Assembly: GCF_011752565.1 (NCBI RefSeq)
Contig: NZ_VWXK01000001.1
Span: 248,001 to 312,000, forward strand
Reading direction: 5' to 3'
DNA from: Pantoea sp. Ap-967
GTDB lineage: Bacteria; Pseudomonadota; Gammaproteobacteria; Pseudomonadales; Pseudomonadaceae
Length of the DNA stretch: 64,000 nt
The position numbers and the translations under genes were made by a program. The notes beneath the pieces are model-generated. The model was not told the DNA's origin. It saw nothing but the letters and a program-made list of their open reading frames with translations, and did not search any database. Numbering within the stretch: the stretch's first letter is position 1; the number at the start of each line of letters is the position of its first letter. This document shows, piece by piece, positions 39,709 to 48,969 of the stretch.

Positions 39709-42700
39709 CTACACCAGCGTGCCTGGCCCTGATGACTGCCCAGCCGCTTCACGCACCAGGGGCAATGTCAGTTCGCCCATCAGGTTGCGCCTGGCCTGCT
39801 CGCGCTCGTCGCGAATGCTGTTCATGCGCTGGGCATAGTCGGCTTCATGGCTGTCCTCCACCTCATGGGGCAAGGCTTCGAGGCGTTCGTGAAACGGCCC
39901 GTCGAGCGCGTCGAATCGTTCGCGGTTGGCGGCCAGCAAATGCTCTTGCCAGAACGTGCGGGTAACCAGCGAATCGGCCAGGGTTTGCGCCGTTTCGTCG
40001 GCCAGCAGGCTGCGCCGCGCCTGGGCGATGCGCCGCTCGTCTACACCTGCGACCGCCGCGAACAGCATGTCGCCAGGTTGCGCCGGCAAATCGAACTCAT
40101 CGCGCAGGGCGAGCCGGTAGGCAAGCCCGACTTCGACCTGGTCGGGGTCGCCCCCGCCTGCCCGGCGTGCCTGGATATCCGCCACCACCACCTGGTCGAG
40201 ACGGTCCAGCCGCCACAACTGGCGCCCCAGGCGCAGCAAGGCCGCTTGGCTGTCACCGCGCTGGGCATCGACCCGAGCGCGCCACACCAGCATGTGCAGC
40301 TCCAGGTTACTGAAGCACAAGGCCGCACCGTCCTGGCAGTGCAGGGTTTCGGTTGCCTGGCTGAGCAGTTCCTCGGCAAGGCTCGGGTGCTGGACCATCG
40401 CGTTCATCATGGCGAACACCCGGTTGCCCAAGGCTTGTGGGCGCTGCTGGAATTCCGCCGACGCCTGCAACAACTGCAGCATGTTGAAGAAATCACCGCT
40501 GCCGCGCATGGCGTCCACCTCATCCCAGCTGGCCGACTGTTGGCCACGCTCTGAGTTGGCGGCGGCATCCAGCCACAGCGACCGCGACGCGCTGCTGCCC
40601 TCGTCAGGGACCGCAGCCAGCTCGGGGATGGCATTGGCCTGCATGAAGATCTGCAGTCGCTCGGCTTCCTGCGGGGCCAAGGGGTTGTTTTCCAGCATCA
40701 CCGAGCTGCTGATCCAGATCGGCGAGCGGTAGAAATGCCGAGGCAACTGGCTGATCTGGTTGTCGCGCAGGTCGGCGACCAGCAGTTCGAGGCGGTCCAG
40801 CAAGCCGGCAGGAAAGCTGTCGATGCCGGTGCCGCGCAGGTGCAGGCGGCGTAGCCGGTCCAGGCGGTACAGGGGGAACACTCGCCCCAAGGGGTTGTGC
40901 GAGAGGTTGAGGTATTCCAGGTGCTCGCAGTTCCCCAGCATCGTGGCCTGCTCGGCATCGAGCACCACGGCGTTGCGGTACAGGTCCAGGCGCGTCAGCC
41001 GCGGCATCTGCATCAGCCCAGGGGGCAGGCGGGTCAGGTGATTGTTGGAAAGCTCCAGGGTTTCCAGGTTGGGGAAAGCGCTAAGGAAGTCGGCCGGCAG
41101 GCCGGTCAGGTTCATGTCCAGCAGCGACAGTTCGCGCACATGGGCGAAGCTGACCTGGGCCGGCAAGCTGGGCAGGCTGCCCAGGTCTACCGCCCATACG
41201 CTCAGGCGATACCCATCGGGCAGGTCGGGATGCAGCGCGCCGCTGCTCGCGCGGCGTTGCCAGCAGTTGGTCAGGGTTTGGCGAAAATAGCGCCGCTCGG
41301 CGCGTTGCGCGTCGTTGCTGCTGCGCCGGACCCAGCCGTGCAATTGCGTGTCGAGGGCTTCGAGTTCCCGCGCCAGGCGGGCAACGGTACTCTCCACCGA
41401 GCGCCCCGAGTCGTGCACATCATTCACCCACGCCATGACCTGGGCATCATTGAAGCCTGGGTAGAGCATGCGCACCACGGCAAACAGCCCTGCCGGCCGG
41501 CCGCGCCGGGTACCGCGGCCACTGAGCGGATAGCCAATACGGCCATCACCCAGGCGCTGTGGCGCCTGCCACCAGCCGGTGGTCGGCGTGTGCAGGGCAA
41601 GCAATTGCTCCACCTCGCCGCGGCGCTGCGCCAGGCACTGCTGCAGCCATTGGCGTAACCCAGGGCCGGAGGCCCGGGCAATGCCCAGGCGTTCGCGGCG
41701 GGTTTCATCCAGCCCCTGGGCCAGCACCTCGAACAACTCGCCGGGTTCACCCAAGGTACTGCCTTGACGGTCATGCAACTGGAACCTGCCACCCAGGTGC
41801 ACCAGGTCGAACGCCTCGGCACTTTCTGCCCCACCATGGCTGGCCAGCACCAGCCCCTGCAACGACCCTTCCAGCAAGCGCCAGCGGCGGCCCTCGGCCC
41901 AGCCGGGTTGCTGGTTGCCCAGGGCCAGCACCAGGCGCGCCAGGTCGGCCTGCTGCGGGGCCTGCACGACGATGCCCTCCACTGCCCGCGCCACCCGTAT
42001 GCGCCGCACCATCCGGCGCGCTGCTTCACCCAGGCGCAATGGCACTCTGCCGGTTTCCAGCAGGCGGCGGTCGGCAGCGCTGGCCGAGGCCAGCAGTTCG
42101 GCGGCGCCCGGGCCGTGCAGGCTTGGAAACTGCCGGCGCAAGGTGGCCGCGGCTGGCGTATCGGGCAATTGCAGCGCGTCATAGCTCAATTGGAACAGCT
42201 GCGGGCGCTGCACCCGGATGTACTCGGCCAGCGAACGCGGGGGCAACCCTGCAGTGCCCTGCAGCGGCTGGGCCCAGTGCTGCAGCAACGTGTCGGTTAC
42301 CGGCAGGTCGTCGTCCAGCGCCGCGATCACCTGGTCGATGCGCTGATCGAGCAGGGCGCGGGCGACGCTGTCGCTCAGCTCGGCGCCGGGTGCGCGCAAG
42401 TTCACATGCAGTGCACGCAGGTGATCCGCATCCAGCCCCAGCGTTAGCAGCACCTGGCCGACGCGCTCGGGTTGCAGTTGTGCAAAGGCCATACCCAGGC
42501 GGTTGAACAAGCCCTGTGTGTTCGGCCAGGTGGCCGGCTGTTCGTACCACAGGCGCCAGGCACCGGCGCCGTTGTGGCACAGCTGCGGTGCATGGCCCTG
42601 GTGGGCACGCAACTGCCACCGGCCATCGCGGGCGCGCTGGATGACCGGGTAGTGCTCACCGTCCATGGCTACCCAGGCGCGGTCGCCATCACGCAGGATA

Positions 42701-44259
42701 CCCTCCCCGTCCAACTGCGCGGTAGCCGGAGGCGCCTGCCGATAGCCTTCCAGGAGCTGCGTACTGGACAGCCGCACCGTGCCGTCTTCCAAATAGGCCG
42801 GCACCAGGCTGTCGACCCACCGCGACCGCGTCCAGCGCCCGCGCGCCAGCGTTACCCCGGCGGCCGTAACGGCCATCAGGGCCAGGTCGCTGGCAACGTT
42901 GAGCAGGTGCTCCAGCGCTTCGCTGCTGTCCCCTTCGCGCCACGCTTTCGCCCCGTGATACACCTCCCCCAGCAGCTCGACCGCCGACACCGTCAACAAC
43001 GCTACGCCCAACAGCGGCACGAAGAACCCGGCGACGTTGAGCAACCCCCAGCCCTCGGCAGCCAGGCGCTGGTCGTGCAGCCGCTGCACCTCACGGTCCA
43101 CGCTGGCGGTTGGCACGGCAAGCATGGCCGCGTCATCCTTGATCTGTTCGATGCGGGCCTCGGCCAGCCGGGTGAACAAGGGCTGTGCGTAGTCACTCAT
43201 ATGCTCGTCGAGGGCGATGTTGGCAAGGTCCGAAACGCCGGCATAACCGCCCTGCACGGCGGCGAAGAAGGCCTGGCTATCGCGCCGCCGGATGAAGCGG
43301 TTGAAAAAGCGCTGGTAACTTGGGGTACGCAGCCGCTTGCCCAACGCATTGGCAAAGTGGCGCAGGTCCGGGTAGGCATGCCAGGCGCCCTGGGCATCGC
43401 CTGGAATGTACACCAGCACCCGCGCGCTGGTGGTACGCAGCACGCCCTGCTCCTGCACATCCAGCACGACGACCTGCTGCAGTTCCACGCCGAGCAGCTT
43501 CAGCCGCCTGGCGATCACGGGGCGGTTGCCCAGCTGCAGTGGCTGATGCAACAGGCATAGGCGCGAGATCATCTGCAGTTCGCTATCGTTCAGCACGCCC
43601 TTGAGCCCGGCCACATGAGCATCGGCCAACATGCTGTAGCGGTAGGCGCGGGCCATCAACGAGGCGGGGTTGGCGCTGTCGTCCGGCCGGCCTTCGGCGG
43701 GCCGAAGATGATCGTCCAGGTGGCGTTGGTAGGCAGCGCCCAGGTCCAGCGTGCGGCACAGGGTAGCGAAATGCGCGGCCGTCAGCGGTTTGGCCAGTGG
43801 CACCCGCGCATTCATCAGGCGGTTGCCCTTGGGTTGGCCGCCATCCAGGGTTTCAGCTTCGGTGAAATTGCGCAGTGCCACTTCCAGAAGCGGGACTTGC
43901 CGGTAGACCACTTCCGTCAGGTGTGCCCCCACCGGCTGGCTGTTGATCAGCGGCTGGCGCTGCCCGGCCAGCAACGCCCAGTGCTGGCTGTCGAACGGCT
44001 CACCTTGTTGCTCGGCCAGGGCCTGCTCCAGCCTGGCCCTAGCAAACCGGTCGAGCCCCTGAATGCCTGCCAGTAACGCGTTGACCCTTTCGCGAAAATA
44101 CTGGCTCAGCTTCAGCGCATCGACCAAGGCTGAGAGCTGCCCAGGGTTGGCCGCGCGCAACCAGGCGGGCAGGCGGTTTTCGATCAGTTGGTCCTGAAAG
44201 GCTTGTTCAAGGGTGGGTAGGTCGGCGGGTTGCAGTGCTGCGGGGAGGAAGGTGCGCAT
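39709..44259 (-). CDS. LRR/NEL-type E3 ubiquitin ligase-like toxin, paralogue B
   Basis: The 1516-residue middle member of the array has the same order as its neighbours. The N-terminal helix block contains LEQAFQDQLIENRLPAWLRA. RVLVYIPGDAQGAW lies near 275, EARIEQIKDDAAML near 370, a hydrophobic hairpin at about 405-475 (FFVPLLGVALLTVSAVELL), and YPLSGRGTR near 905. Leucine-rich repeats span about 1035-1180 (FPNLETLELSNNHLTRLPPG). The NEL region carries the candidate nucleophile Cys1308 in LHCQDGAAL and later GGGDPDQVEVGLAYR and PFHERLEALP. The conserved Cys-x-Asp suggests an active ubiquitin ligase. RBS GGAG lies 8 nt upstream. Gaps of 80 and 94 bp separate it from A and C. Confidence 0.83.
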   Translation of the reverse strand: MRTFLPAALQPADLPTLEQAFQDQLIENRLPAWLRAANPGQLSALVDALKLSQYFRERVNALLAGIQGLDRFARARLEQALAEQQGEPFDSQHWALLAGQRQPLINSQPVGAHLTEVVYRQVPLLEVALRNFTEAETLDGGQPKGNRLMNARVPLAKPLTAAHFATLCRTLDLGAAYQRHLDDHLRPAEGRPDDSANPASLMARAYRYSMLADAHVAGLKGVLNDSELQMISRLCLLHQPLQLGNRPVIARRLKLLGVELQQVVVLDVQEQGVLRTTSARVLVYIPGDAQGAWHAYPDLRHFANALGKRLRTPSYQRFFNRFIRRRDSQAFFAAVQGGYAGVSDLANIALDEHMSDYAQPLFTRLAEARIEQIKDDAAMLAVPTASVDREVQRLHDQRLAAEGWGLLNVAGFFVPLLGVALLTVSAVELLGEVYHGAKAWREGDSSEALEHLLNVASDLALMAVTAAGVTLARGRWTRSRWVDSLVPAYLEDGTVRLSSTQLLEGYRQAPPATAQLDGEGILRDGDRAWVAMDGEHYPVIQRARDGRWQLRAHQGHAPQLCHNGAGAWRLWYEQPATWPNTQGLFNRLGMAFAQLQPERVGQVLLTLGLDADHLRALHVNLRAPGAELSDSVARALLDQRIDQVIAALDDDLPVTDTLLQHWAQPLQGTAGLPPRSLAEYIRVQRPQLFQLSYDALQLPDTPAAATLRRQFPSLHGPGAAELLASASAADRRLLETGRVPLRLGEAARRMVRRIRVARAVEGIVVQAPQQADLARLVLALGNQQPGWAEGRRWRLLEGSLQGLVLASHGGAESAEAFDLVHLGGRFQLHDRQGSTLGEPGELFEVLAQGLDETRRERLGIARASGPGLRQWLQQCLAQRRGEVEQLLALHTPTTGWWQAPQRLGDGRIGYPLSGRGTRRGRPAGLFAVVRMLYPGFNDAQVMAWVNDVHDSGRSVESTVARLARELEALDTQLHGWVRRSSNDAQRAERRYFRQTLTNCWQRRASSGALHPDLPDGYRLSVWAVDLGSLPSLPAQVSFAHVRELSLLDMNLTGLPADFLSAFPNLETLELSNNHLTRLPPGLMQMPRLTRLDLYRNAVVLDAEQATMLGNCEHLEYLNLSHNPLGRVFPLYRLDRLRRLHLRGTGIDSFPAGLLDRLELLVADLRDNQISQLPRHFYRSPIWISSSVMLENNPLAPQEAERLQIFMQANAIPELAAVPDEGSSASRSLWLDAAANSERGQQSASWDEVDAMRGSGDFFNMLQLLQASAEFQQRPQALGNRVFAMMNAMVQHPSLAEELLSQATETLHCQDGAALCFSNLELHMLVWRARVDAQRGDSQAALLRLGRQLWRLDRLDQVVVADIQARRAGGGDPDQVEVGLAYRLALRDEFDLPAQPGDMLFAAVAGVDERRIAQARRSLLADETAQTLADSLVTRTFWQEHLLAANRERFDALDGPFHERLEALPHEVEDSHEADYAQRMNSIRDEREQARRNLMGELTLPLVREAAGQSSGPGTLV

Positions 44260-44321
44260 GCGGCGTCTCCACTGAGTAAGGGAAGCCGCCAGCTTAGAAA
44301 CAGGCCTGGGCGGGTGGAGGC

Positions 44322-44336
44322 TAGATAGCTAACACC
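44322..44336 (-). promoter_or_regulatory. Shared upstream element of paralogue B
   Basis: Minus-strand GGTGTTAGCTATCTA, identical to the element before paralogue A, ends 63 bp before this paralogue's ATG. It lies 18 bp after the paralogue C stop codon. Confidence 0.6.
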
Positions 44337-44353
44337 CGCCCAGGAGCCAGGCC

Positions 44354-47300
44354 TCAGCGCACCATCACCTGAGTTTGCTCGGCGTTGATCGACAGCGCAT
44401 CGAGGGTCATCTGCACCATCAATGCATGCTCGGCCAACTGGCGCTCGCCCGCCACCCGGTTGATCTGCGCCAGCCGCTCGCCCTCGGGCAATTGCTGATC
44501 TTCCTGCAGCGCTTCCAGGCGCTCATGGAACGGCCCGTTCAGCGCCTCGAAGCGCCCCGGCTGGGTGTGGCTCAGGTAGTTTCGCCAGAAGTCACGCTGC
44601 ACCAATGCCTGGGCCAGGCGTTCATCCGTTTCAGCGTCGAGCACCTGCGCCCGCGCCTGGGCCGCACGGGATGCGGTCACCCCGGAAACGCCGCGATACA
44701 GCATCGCCTGGGTGTGCAGCGGCAGGTCGAGGTCGGTGCGCAGGGCAACCCGGTAGGCCAGCATCACTTCGACCTGGTCCGGGTCGCCACCAGCCTCTGT
44801 GCGCCTCTGGATGTCCTGCAGGGCAATACGGTCGACCTCCTCCAGCCGCCACAACTGGCGCCCCAGGCGCAGCAAGGCCTGCTCGCGGCGGCCGGGGGTA
44901 GCCCCCTGCTCGGCGCGCCACACCCGCACCTGCAGTTCCAGGTCGCCGAAGCGCAGCGCCACGCTGTCCTGGCAGGTCAGCTGATGGGCGCTGTCGAACA
45001 GCGAGCGGCGCAGCGCGGTGTCTTCATGCATGGCCTGGAGCATGTCGAACACCCGCCTGGCCAGCGCCATGGCCCCCCGCGGCTGGCGAAACTCCGCCGT
45101 ATTGCGCAGCCCGCCGATGAGGTCGAAGAAAGCCTCGGAGCCGGGTTCACCCTCCAGTTCATCCCAATAGGCGCCAAGCTCGACGCGCCCGTGCAGGCCG
45201 ATCATGTCCATCCAGCGCAACCGTTCGGGCACGCCTGCCGCGCTGCTGCCAGCCTCGGGGTGATAGACCTGCAGCGCCGTTCGCAGCAGCTGGGCCTCTT
45301 CCGGGGTCAGGGGGTTGCCGCGCACTTGCACATGCCCCTCGACCCACAGACGCGATGCGTAAAAATCAGCCGGCACCGCGGTGATCAGGTTGTTGCGCAC
45401 ATCCAGCCTGCGCAACGCGGCATGTTCCGTCACCCCGTGGGGAAACCCGTCGAGCTGGCAGTTGGCCAGGTGCAGGTCCTGCAGGCGCGGCAGCGCGCTG
45501 ACGGAAAAACCCCGGCCCAGCGGGTTGAACGCCAGGTTCAAGTAGGTGAGGTTTTCACAGCTGGCGAGTATGGTCGACTGGCTGGCGTCCAGGTTGATCA
45601 GGTTGTTGGCCAGGTCCAGGCACTCCAGGTGCTGCATCTGCATCAGTGGCTGGGGGATGCGCGTCAGTCGATTGTCCGGCATTTCCAGAATCCGCACATT
45701 GGAAAACGCACGCAGGAAGCTGTCGGGAATGGTATCGATACCGGTACTGCGCAGTGACATCACGAACACATGGTCGAAATTCACGTTGGTTGGCAACTCC
45801 GGCAGCGCACCTGGGCGGGCCCCGTAGAGGCTCCAGCGGTAATCGGCATTGAACACCGAGGCATGGGTAGTGCCATCGGTACGGCGCTGCCAGCAGCTGC
45901 GCATGGCCTCGCGGAAAAAGCGCCGGCTCTCGCGTTCGGCGTCGTCACTGGCGCGGCGCACCCAAGCATTGAGCCGGTCGTTCAACGCCTGGAACTGGCG
46001 CTCCAGGCGTGCCAGTTCCTGGGCGACACTCTGCCCCGAGCCACTGGTGTACTCCAGCCACGCCAGCATCTGATCATCGGTGAAGCTCGGGTACAGGTCG
46101 CGCAGCCGCGCCAATGCCGAGCGTGGCAGCAGCCTGCCCCAGGCGCGGCCTGGGCCCCTGCCGCTGAGCGGGTAGCCCAGCCGGCCATCGGCCAGGCGCA
46201 GCGGGGGGCGCAGCAGGCCGCTGCTCACGGCGGGGTGCAGCAGTTGCTCCACTTCGGCGGGGCGCGCCTGCACCTCACGGGCAATGGCTGCCCGCAGGCT
46301 GGCGGCGAACGGCGTGCCCAGGTTCATGGCCGCGCGCTGCTGGGCGTCATAAGCCTGGCTCAACACGTCGAACAGTTCACCCGGTGCGCCAACGGCCTGG
46401 CCGTGCGCGTCCATCAGCTGGTAGGCGTACTGCACGTGCACCAGGTCGAATGCAACGCCATCGCCCGTCGTCGAGGCCAACAGCGGCCCATGCAGGCTGC
46501 CATCAAATACACGCAAGGCGGGCGCCCCGGCAGGCTCACCCAGGTGCTCAAGCATGCCTAGCACCAGGCGCGCGTGGTCGGCGTTTTGCGGAACGTCAAG
46601 GTAGAAGGCCTCACGGGCACGCACAATGCGGGTACGCTGCACACTGGCCCTGGCAGCCTCGGACAGGCGCAGCGACACCCGGCCATCGTCCAGCAGCCGT
46701 TGCCGGTCGGTTGCACTGGCAGCCTCCAGCACGGCCTGGGCCCCCAGCCGGTGCAGGCCGGGGAACACCCGGCGCAAGGCCGCGGTGCCCGGTGTATCAG
46801 TGTCCTGAACTACCTCGTAGAGGCGTTGGAACAATAGCCGCCGTTGCAGCAGTACCTGCTCGGCCATCGGCTCACCTGCCAGCGCCGATGCCCCCGGCAA
46901 ACGCCGGGCATAGGCCAACACCGTGGGGTCATTGCCCGCCTCGCCCCGCCTCAGCCGGCCGGCCAGCTGTTCGATACGGCTCATCAGGCGCACCCGCAGC
47001 AGGCTGTCGAGCAGGCCGGCATCAGGCGCCCGGCCATACACGTGCAAGGCCCGCAGTTGGTCGGCTGCCAGGTCGTGGGCCTGCATCAGCTGGTCGATGC
47101 GCCCGTCGTCCAGCTCGGCAAACTGCCCACCCAGCCGGCGGAACATGCGCCGGGGGTCGTCCCACTCGGCCGGCTGCTCGCTCCATACCCGCCAGGCTCC
47201 AGCCCCATTGTGGCGCAGCAACGGCCCGTGGCCGGCAAGCGGGTTCAGTTGCCATTGCCGGTCACTGCGTTGCCTGACGGGGTAGTAATGCCCGTCCATC

Positions 47301-48889
47301 TCGACCCAGGCCTGCTCGCCCAGGCGGTGAACACCCAGCGCGTCGCGGCTGGCTTCCCGGGGTGGCGGGGCCACGCGAAAGGGCGTGATGTCACCATCCC
47401 ACAACTGTTCACCGCCCCGCTCCAGGCGCGCCGGCACCAGGCTGTCCACTGCCCATGCGCGGGCCCAGGCACGCTGCGCGACCACCAGGCCTGTGGCGGT
47501 AGCGGCAATGATCGCGGTGTCCTTGGCGACATTGCCCAGATGCGCCAGCGCCTCTCGGCTGGCGCCCTCATGCCAGGCGTCCAGTGCGCGGAAGGTCTCC
47601 TTGAGCAACTGCCATGCCGTCACCGCCAGCAAAAGGGTGCCCAGCGCCGGCACGAACAGGCTGGCCATGCCCAGCAACGCCCAGCCCTCGGCTTCCAGGC
47701 GCTGCTCATGCTGGGCCTGCACGGCACGGTCGAGGCTGGCCACGGGCATGATGAGGGTCGCGCCGTCATCTTTGATCTGCGCAATGCGCGCCGCCGCCAA
47801 GTGCTCGAACAAGGGCTCGGGGTAGTCACGCAGGGTTTCGCCCAGGTCGATGTTGGCCCAGATGGGCAGGTCGTGATAACCGGCGATCACCTGGGAGAAG
47901 AAGGCCTGGCTGTCACGCCTGCGCACGAAGCGGCTGAAAAAGCGCTGGTAGGCGGGCTCTCGCAGGCGCTGGCCAAGGATGCTGCGCACAAAGCGCAGCA
48001 CATTGTCGAACGCATGCCAGGGCCCCTGCGGGTCGCCCGGGATGTACACCAGCACGCGCCGGGATGAGGTATATACCGGGGCGAAGGCTTCGTCGCGAAC
48101 GTCCAGCACCAGGATTTGCTGCAGCTCGCACCCCAACAGGTGCAACTGCCGGGGCACCACGCGGTCCCCTCCAAGGTGCCCTGGCCGGCCATCGTGGCAC
48201 AGGTCGATCACCACTTGCAGCTCCGCCTCGCTCAGCACCTGCTCGTGCCGCGCCTTGAACGCATCCACCAGCATGCTGCTGCGTGCAAGGTTACCCAGCA
48301 ACGCCTTGACCCTGCCTGGCGCCGCAGCCGGCTGCAGCACCTGGGCCAGGTGCTGCTGGTAGCGCTGGCCAAGGTCCAGTTCGCGGCACAATCCGGCGAA
48401 CGCCCTGGCCTCGATGCCCGGCACCTTGGCACCCTGTGCATCGCGCAAGCCGGCATGCACCGGCAGGCCACCCACTTCGGCCTGGGCACTCGTGAAGTTG
48501 CGCAGCGTGGCTTCCAGCAGCGGCACCTGGTAGTAGACGTCCTCGGTCAACGGCACGCGGATCGGCGCGTGGGTGGCCAACGGCTTTTGGTAGGCGTCAC
48601 GAAACCACAATTGGGTGAGCGGTTGCCTGACCTTGAAACGCTCGGCCAGCACCGGTTGCAGCCTGTGCTCGACAAAGCGTTCGAGCGGTTCGATGCCTGC
48701 CAGTTCGGCCTGCAGGCGTTGCCGGGCATCGATGCTCTGCTGCAAGGCAGCATTGAGCACATCAATGCGCGCCGGGCGCCAGGCATGTACCCAGGGTGGC
48801 AGGCGCTGGGCCAGCAGGTGGTCCTGGTAAGCCTGTTCCAGGGCGCGGCTGCCCGCGTTGCTGATCGGTGAATCGGGTTGCGCTTGCAT
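44354..48889 (-). CDS. LRR/NEL-type E3 ubiquitin ligase-like toxin, paralogue C
   Basis: This 1511-residue protein is transcribed first of the three. Its N-terminus contains LEQAYQDHLLAQRLPPWVHA, then RRVLVYIPGDPQGPW near 275, AARIAQIKDD near 370, a hydrophobic hairpin at about 403-470 (SLFVPALGTLLLAVTAW) and YPLSGRGPG near 908. Leucine-rich repeats span about 1037-1183 (LECLDLANNLINLDASQS). The NEL-like domain has candidate nucleophile Cys1306 in LTCQDSVAL, then GGDPDQVEVMLAYR and MLYRGVSGVT, close to the IpaH/SspH pattern. The start codon has GAGG about 9 nt upstream. It begins 80 bp after polB on the same strand. Target, trigger and delivery route cannot be inferred from the window. Confidence 0.83.
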   Translation of the reverse strand: MQAQPDSPISNAGSRALEQAYQDHLLAQRLPPWVHAWRPARIDVLNAALQQSIDARQRLQAELAGIEPLERFVEHRLQPVLAERFKVRQPLTQLWFRDAYQKPLATHAPIRVPLTEDVYYQVPLLEATLRNFTSAQAEVGGLPVHAGLRDAQGAKVPGIEARAFAGLCRELDLGQRYQQHLAQVLQPAAAPGRVKALLGNLARSSMLVDAFKARHEQVLSEAELQVVIDLCHDGRPGHLGGDRVVPRQLHLLGCELQQILVLDVRDEAFAPVYTSSRRVLVYIPGDPQGPWHAFDNVLRFVRSILGQRLREPAYQRFFSRFVRRRDSQAFFSQVIAGYHDLPIWANIDLGETLRDYPEPLFEHLAAARIAQIKDDGATLIMPVASLDRAVQAQHEQRLEAEGWALLGMASLFVPALGTLLLAVTAWQLLKETFRALDAWHEGASREALAHLGNVAKDTAIIAATATGLVVAQRAWARAWAVDSLVPARLERGGEQLWDGDITPFRVAPPPREASRDALGVHRLGEQAWVEMDGHYYPVRQRSDRQWQLNPLAGHGPLLRHNGAGAWRVWSEQPAEWDDPRRMFRRLGGQFAELDDGRIDQLMQAHDLAADQLRALHVYGRAPDAGLLDSLLRVRLMSRIEQLAGRLRRGEAGNDPTVLAYARRLPGASALAGEPMAEQVLLQRRLLFQRLYEVVQDTDTPGTAALRRVFPGLHRLGAQAVLEAASATDRQRLLDDGRVSLRLSEAARASVQRTRIVRAREAFYLDVPQNADHARLVLGMLEHLGEPAGAPALRVFDGSLHGPLLASTTGDGVAFDLVHVQYAYQLMDAHGQAVGAPGELFDVLSQAYDAQQRAAMNLGTPFAASLRAAIAREVQARPAEVEQLLHPAVSSGLLRPPLRLADGRLGYPLSGRGPGRAWGRLLPRSALARLRDLYPSFTDDQMLAWLEYTSGSGQSVAQELARLERQFQALNDRLNAWVRRASDDAERESRRFFREAMRSCWQRRTDGTTHASVFNADYRWSLYGARPGALPELPTNVNFDHVFVMSLRSTGIDTIPDSFLRAFSNVRILEMPDNRLTRIPQPLMQMQHLECLDLANNLINLDASQSTILASCENLTYLNLAFNPLGRGFSVSALPRLQDLHLANCQLDGFPHGVTEHAALRRLDVRNNLITAVPADFYASRLWVEGHVQVRGNPLTPEEAQLLRTALQVYHPEAGSSAAGVPERLRWMDMIGLHGRVELGAYWDELEGEPGSEAFFDLIGGLRNTAEFRQPRGAMALARRVFDMLQAMHEDTALRRSLFDSAHQLTCQDSVALRFGDLELQVRVWRAEQGATPGRREQALLRLGRQLWRLEEVDRIALQDIQRRTEAGGDPDQVEVMLAYRVALRTDLDLPLHTQAMLYRGVSGVTASRAAQARAQVLDAETDERLAQALVQRDFWRNYLSHTQPGRFEALNGPFHERLEALQEDQQLPEGERLAQINRVAGERQLAEHALMVQMTLDALSINAEQTQVMVR

Positions 48890-48950
48890 GGTTACTGCCT
48901 CGGCTCAGCCAAAAGCGCGAAGCTAGGCGGCTGGCGGGGGCACTGGCAGG

Positions 48951-48965
48951 TAACCGGTTAACACC
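48951..48965 (-). promoter_or_regulatory. Shared upstream element of paralogue C (variant)
   Basis: Minus-strand GGTGTTAACCGGTTA ends 62 bp before the paralogue C start. It keeps GGTGTTA and the final TA of the element found before A and B. It is also part of a longer dyad, CAGGT...ACCTG, centred on AACCGGTT. It lies 5 bp after the polB stop. Confidence 0.55.
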
Positions 48966-48969
48966 TGGG

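Noticed and set aside
35099..48889. Toxin array as a polymorphic toxin/immunity or Rhs system
   Set aside because: The three genes are full-length paralogues, with no RHS/YD repeats, no haemagglutinin-type repeats and no small immunity genes in the 80-94-bp gaps.
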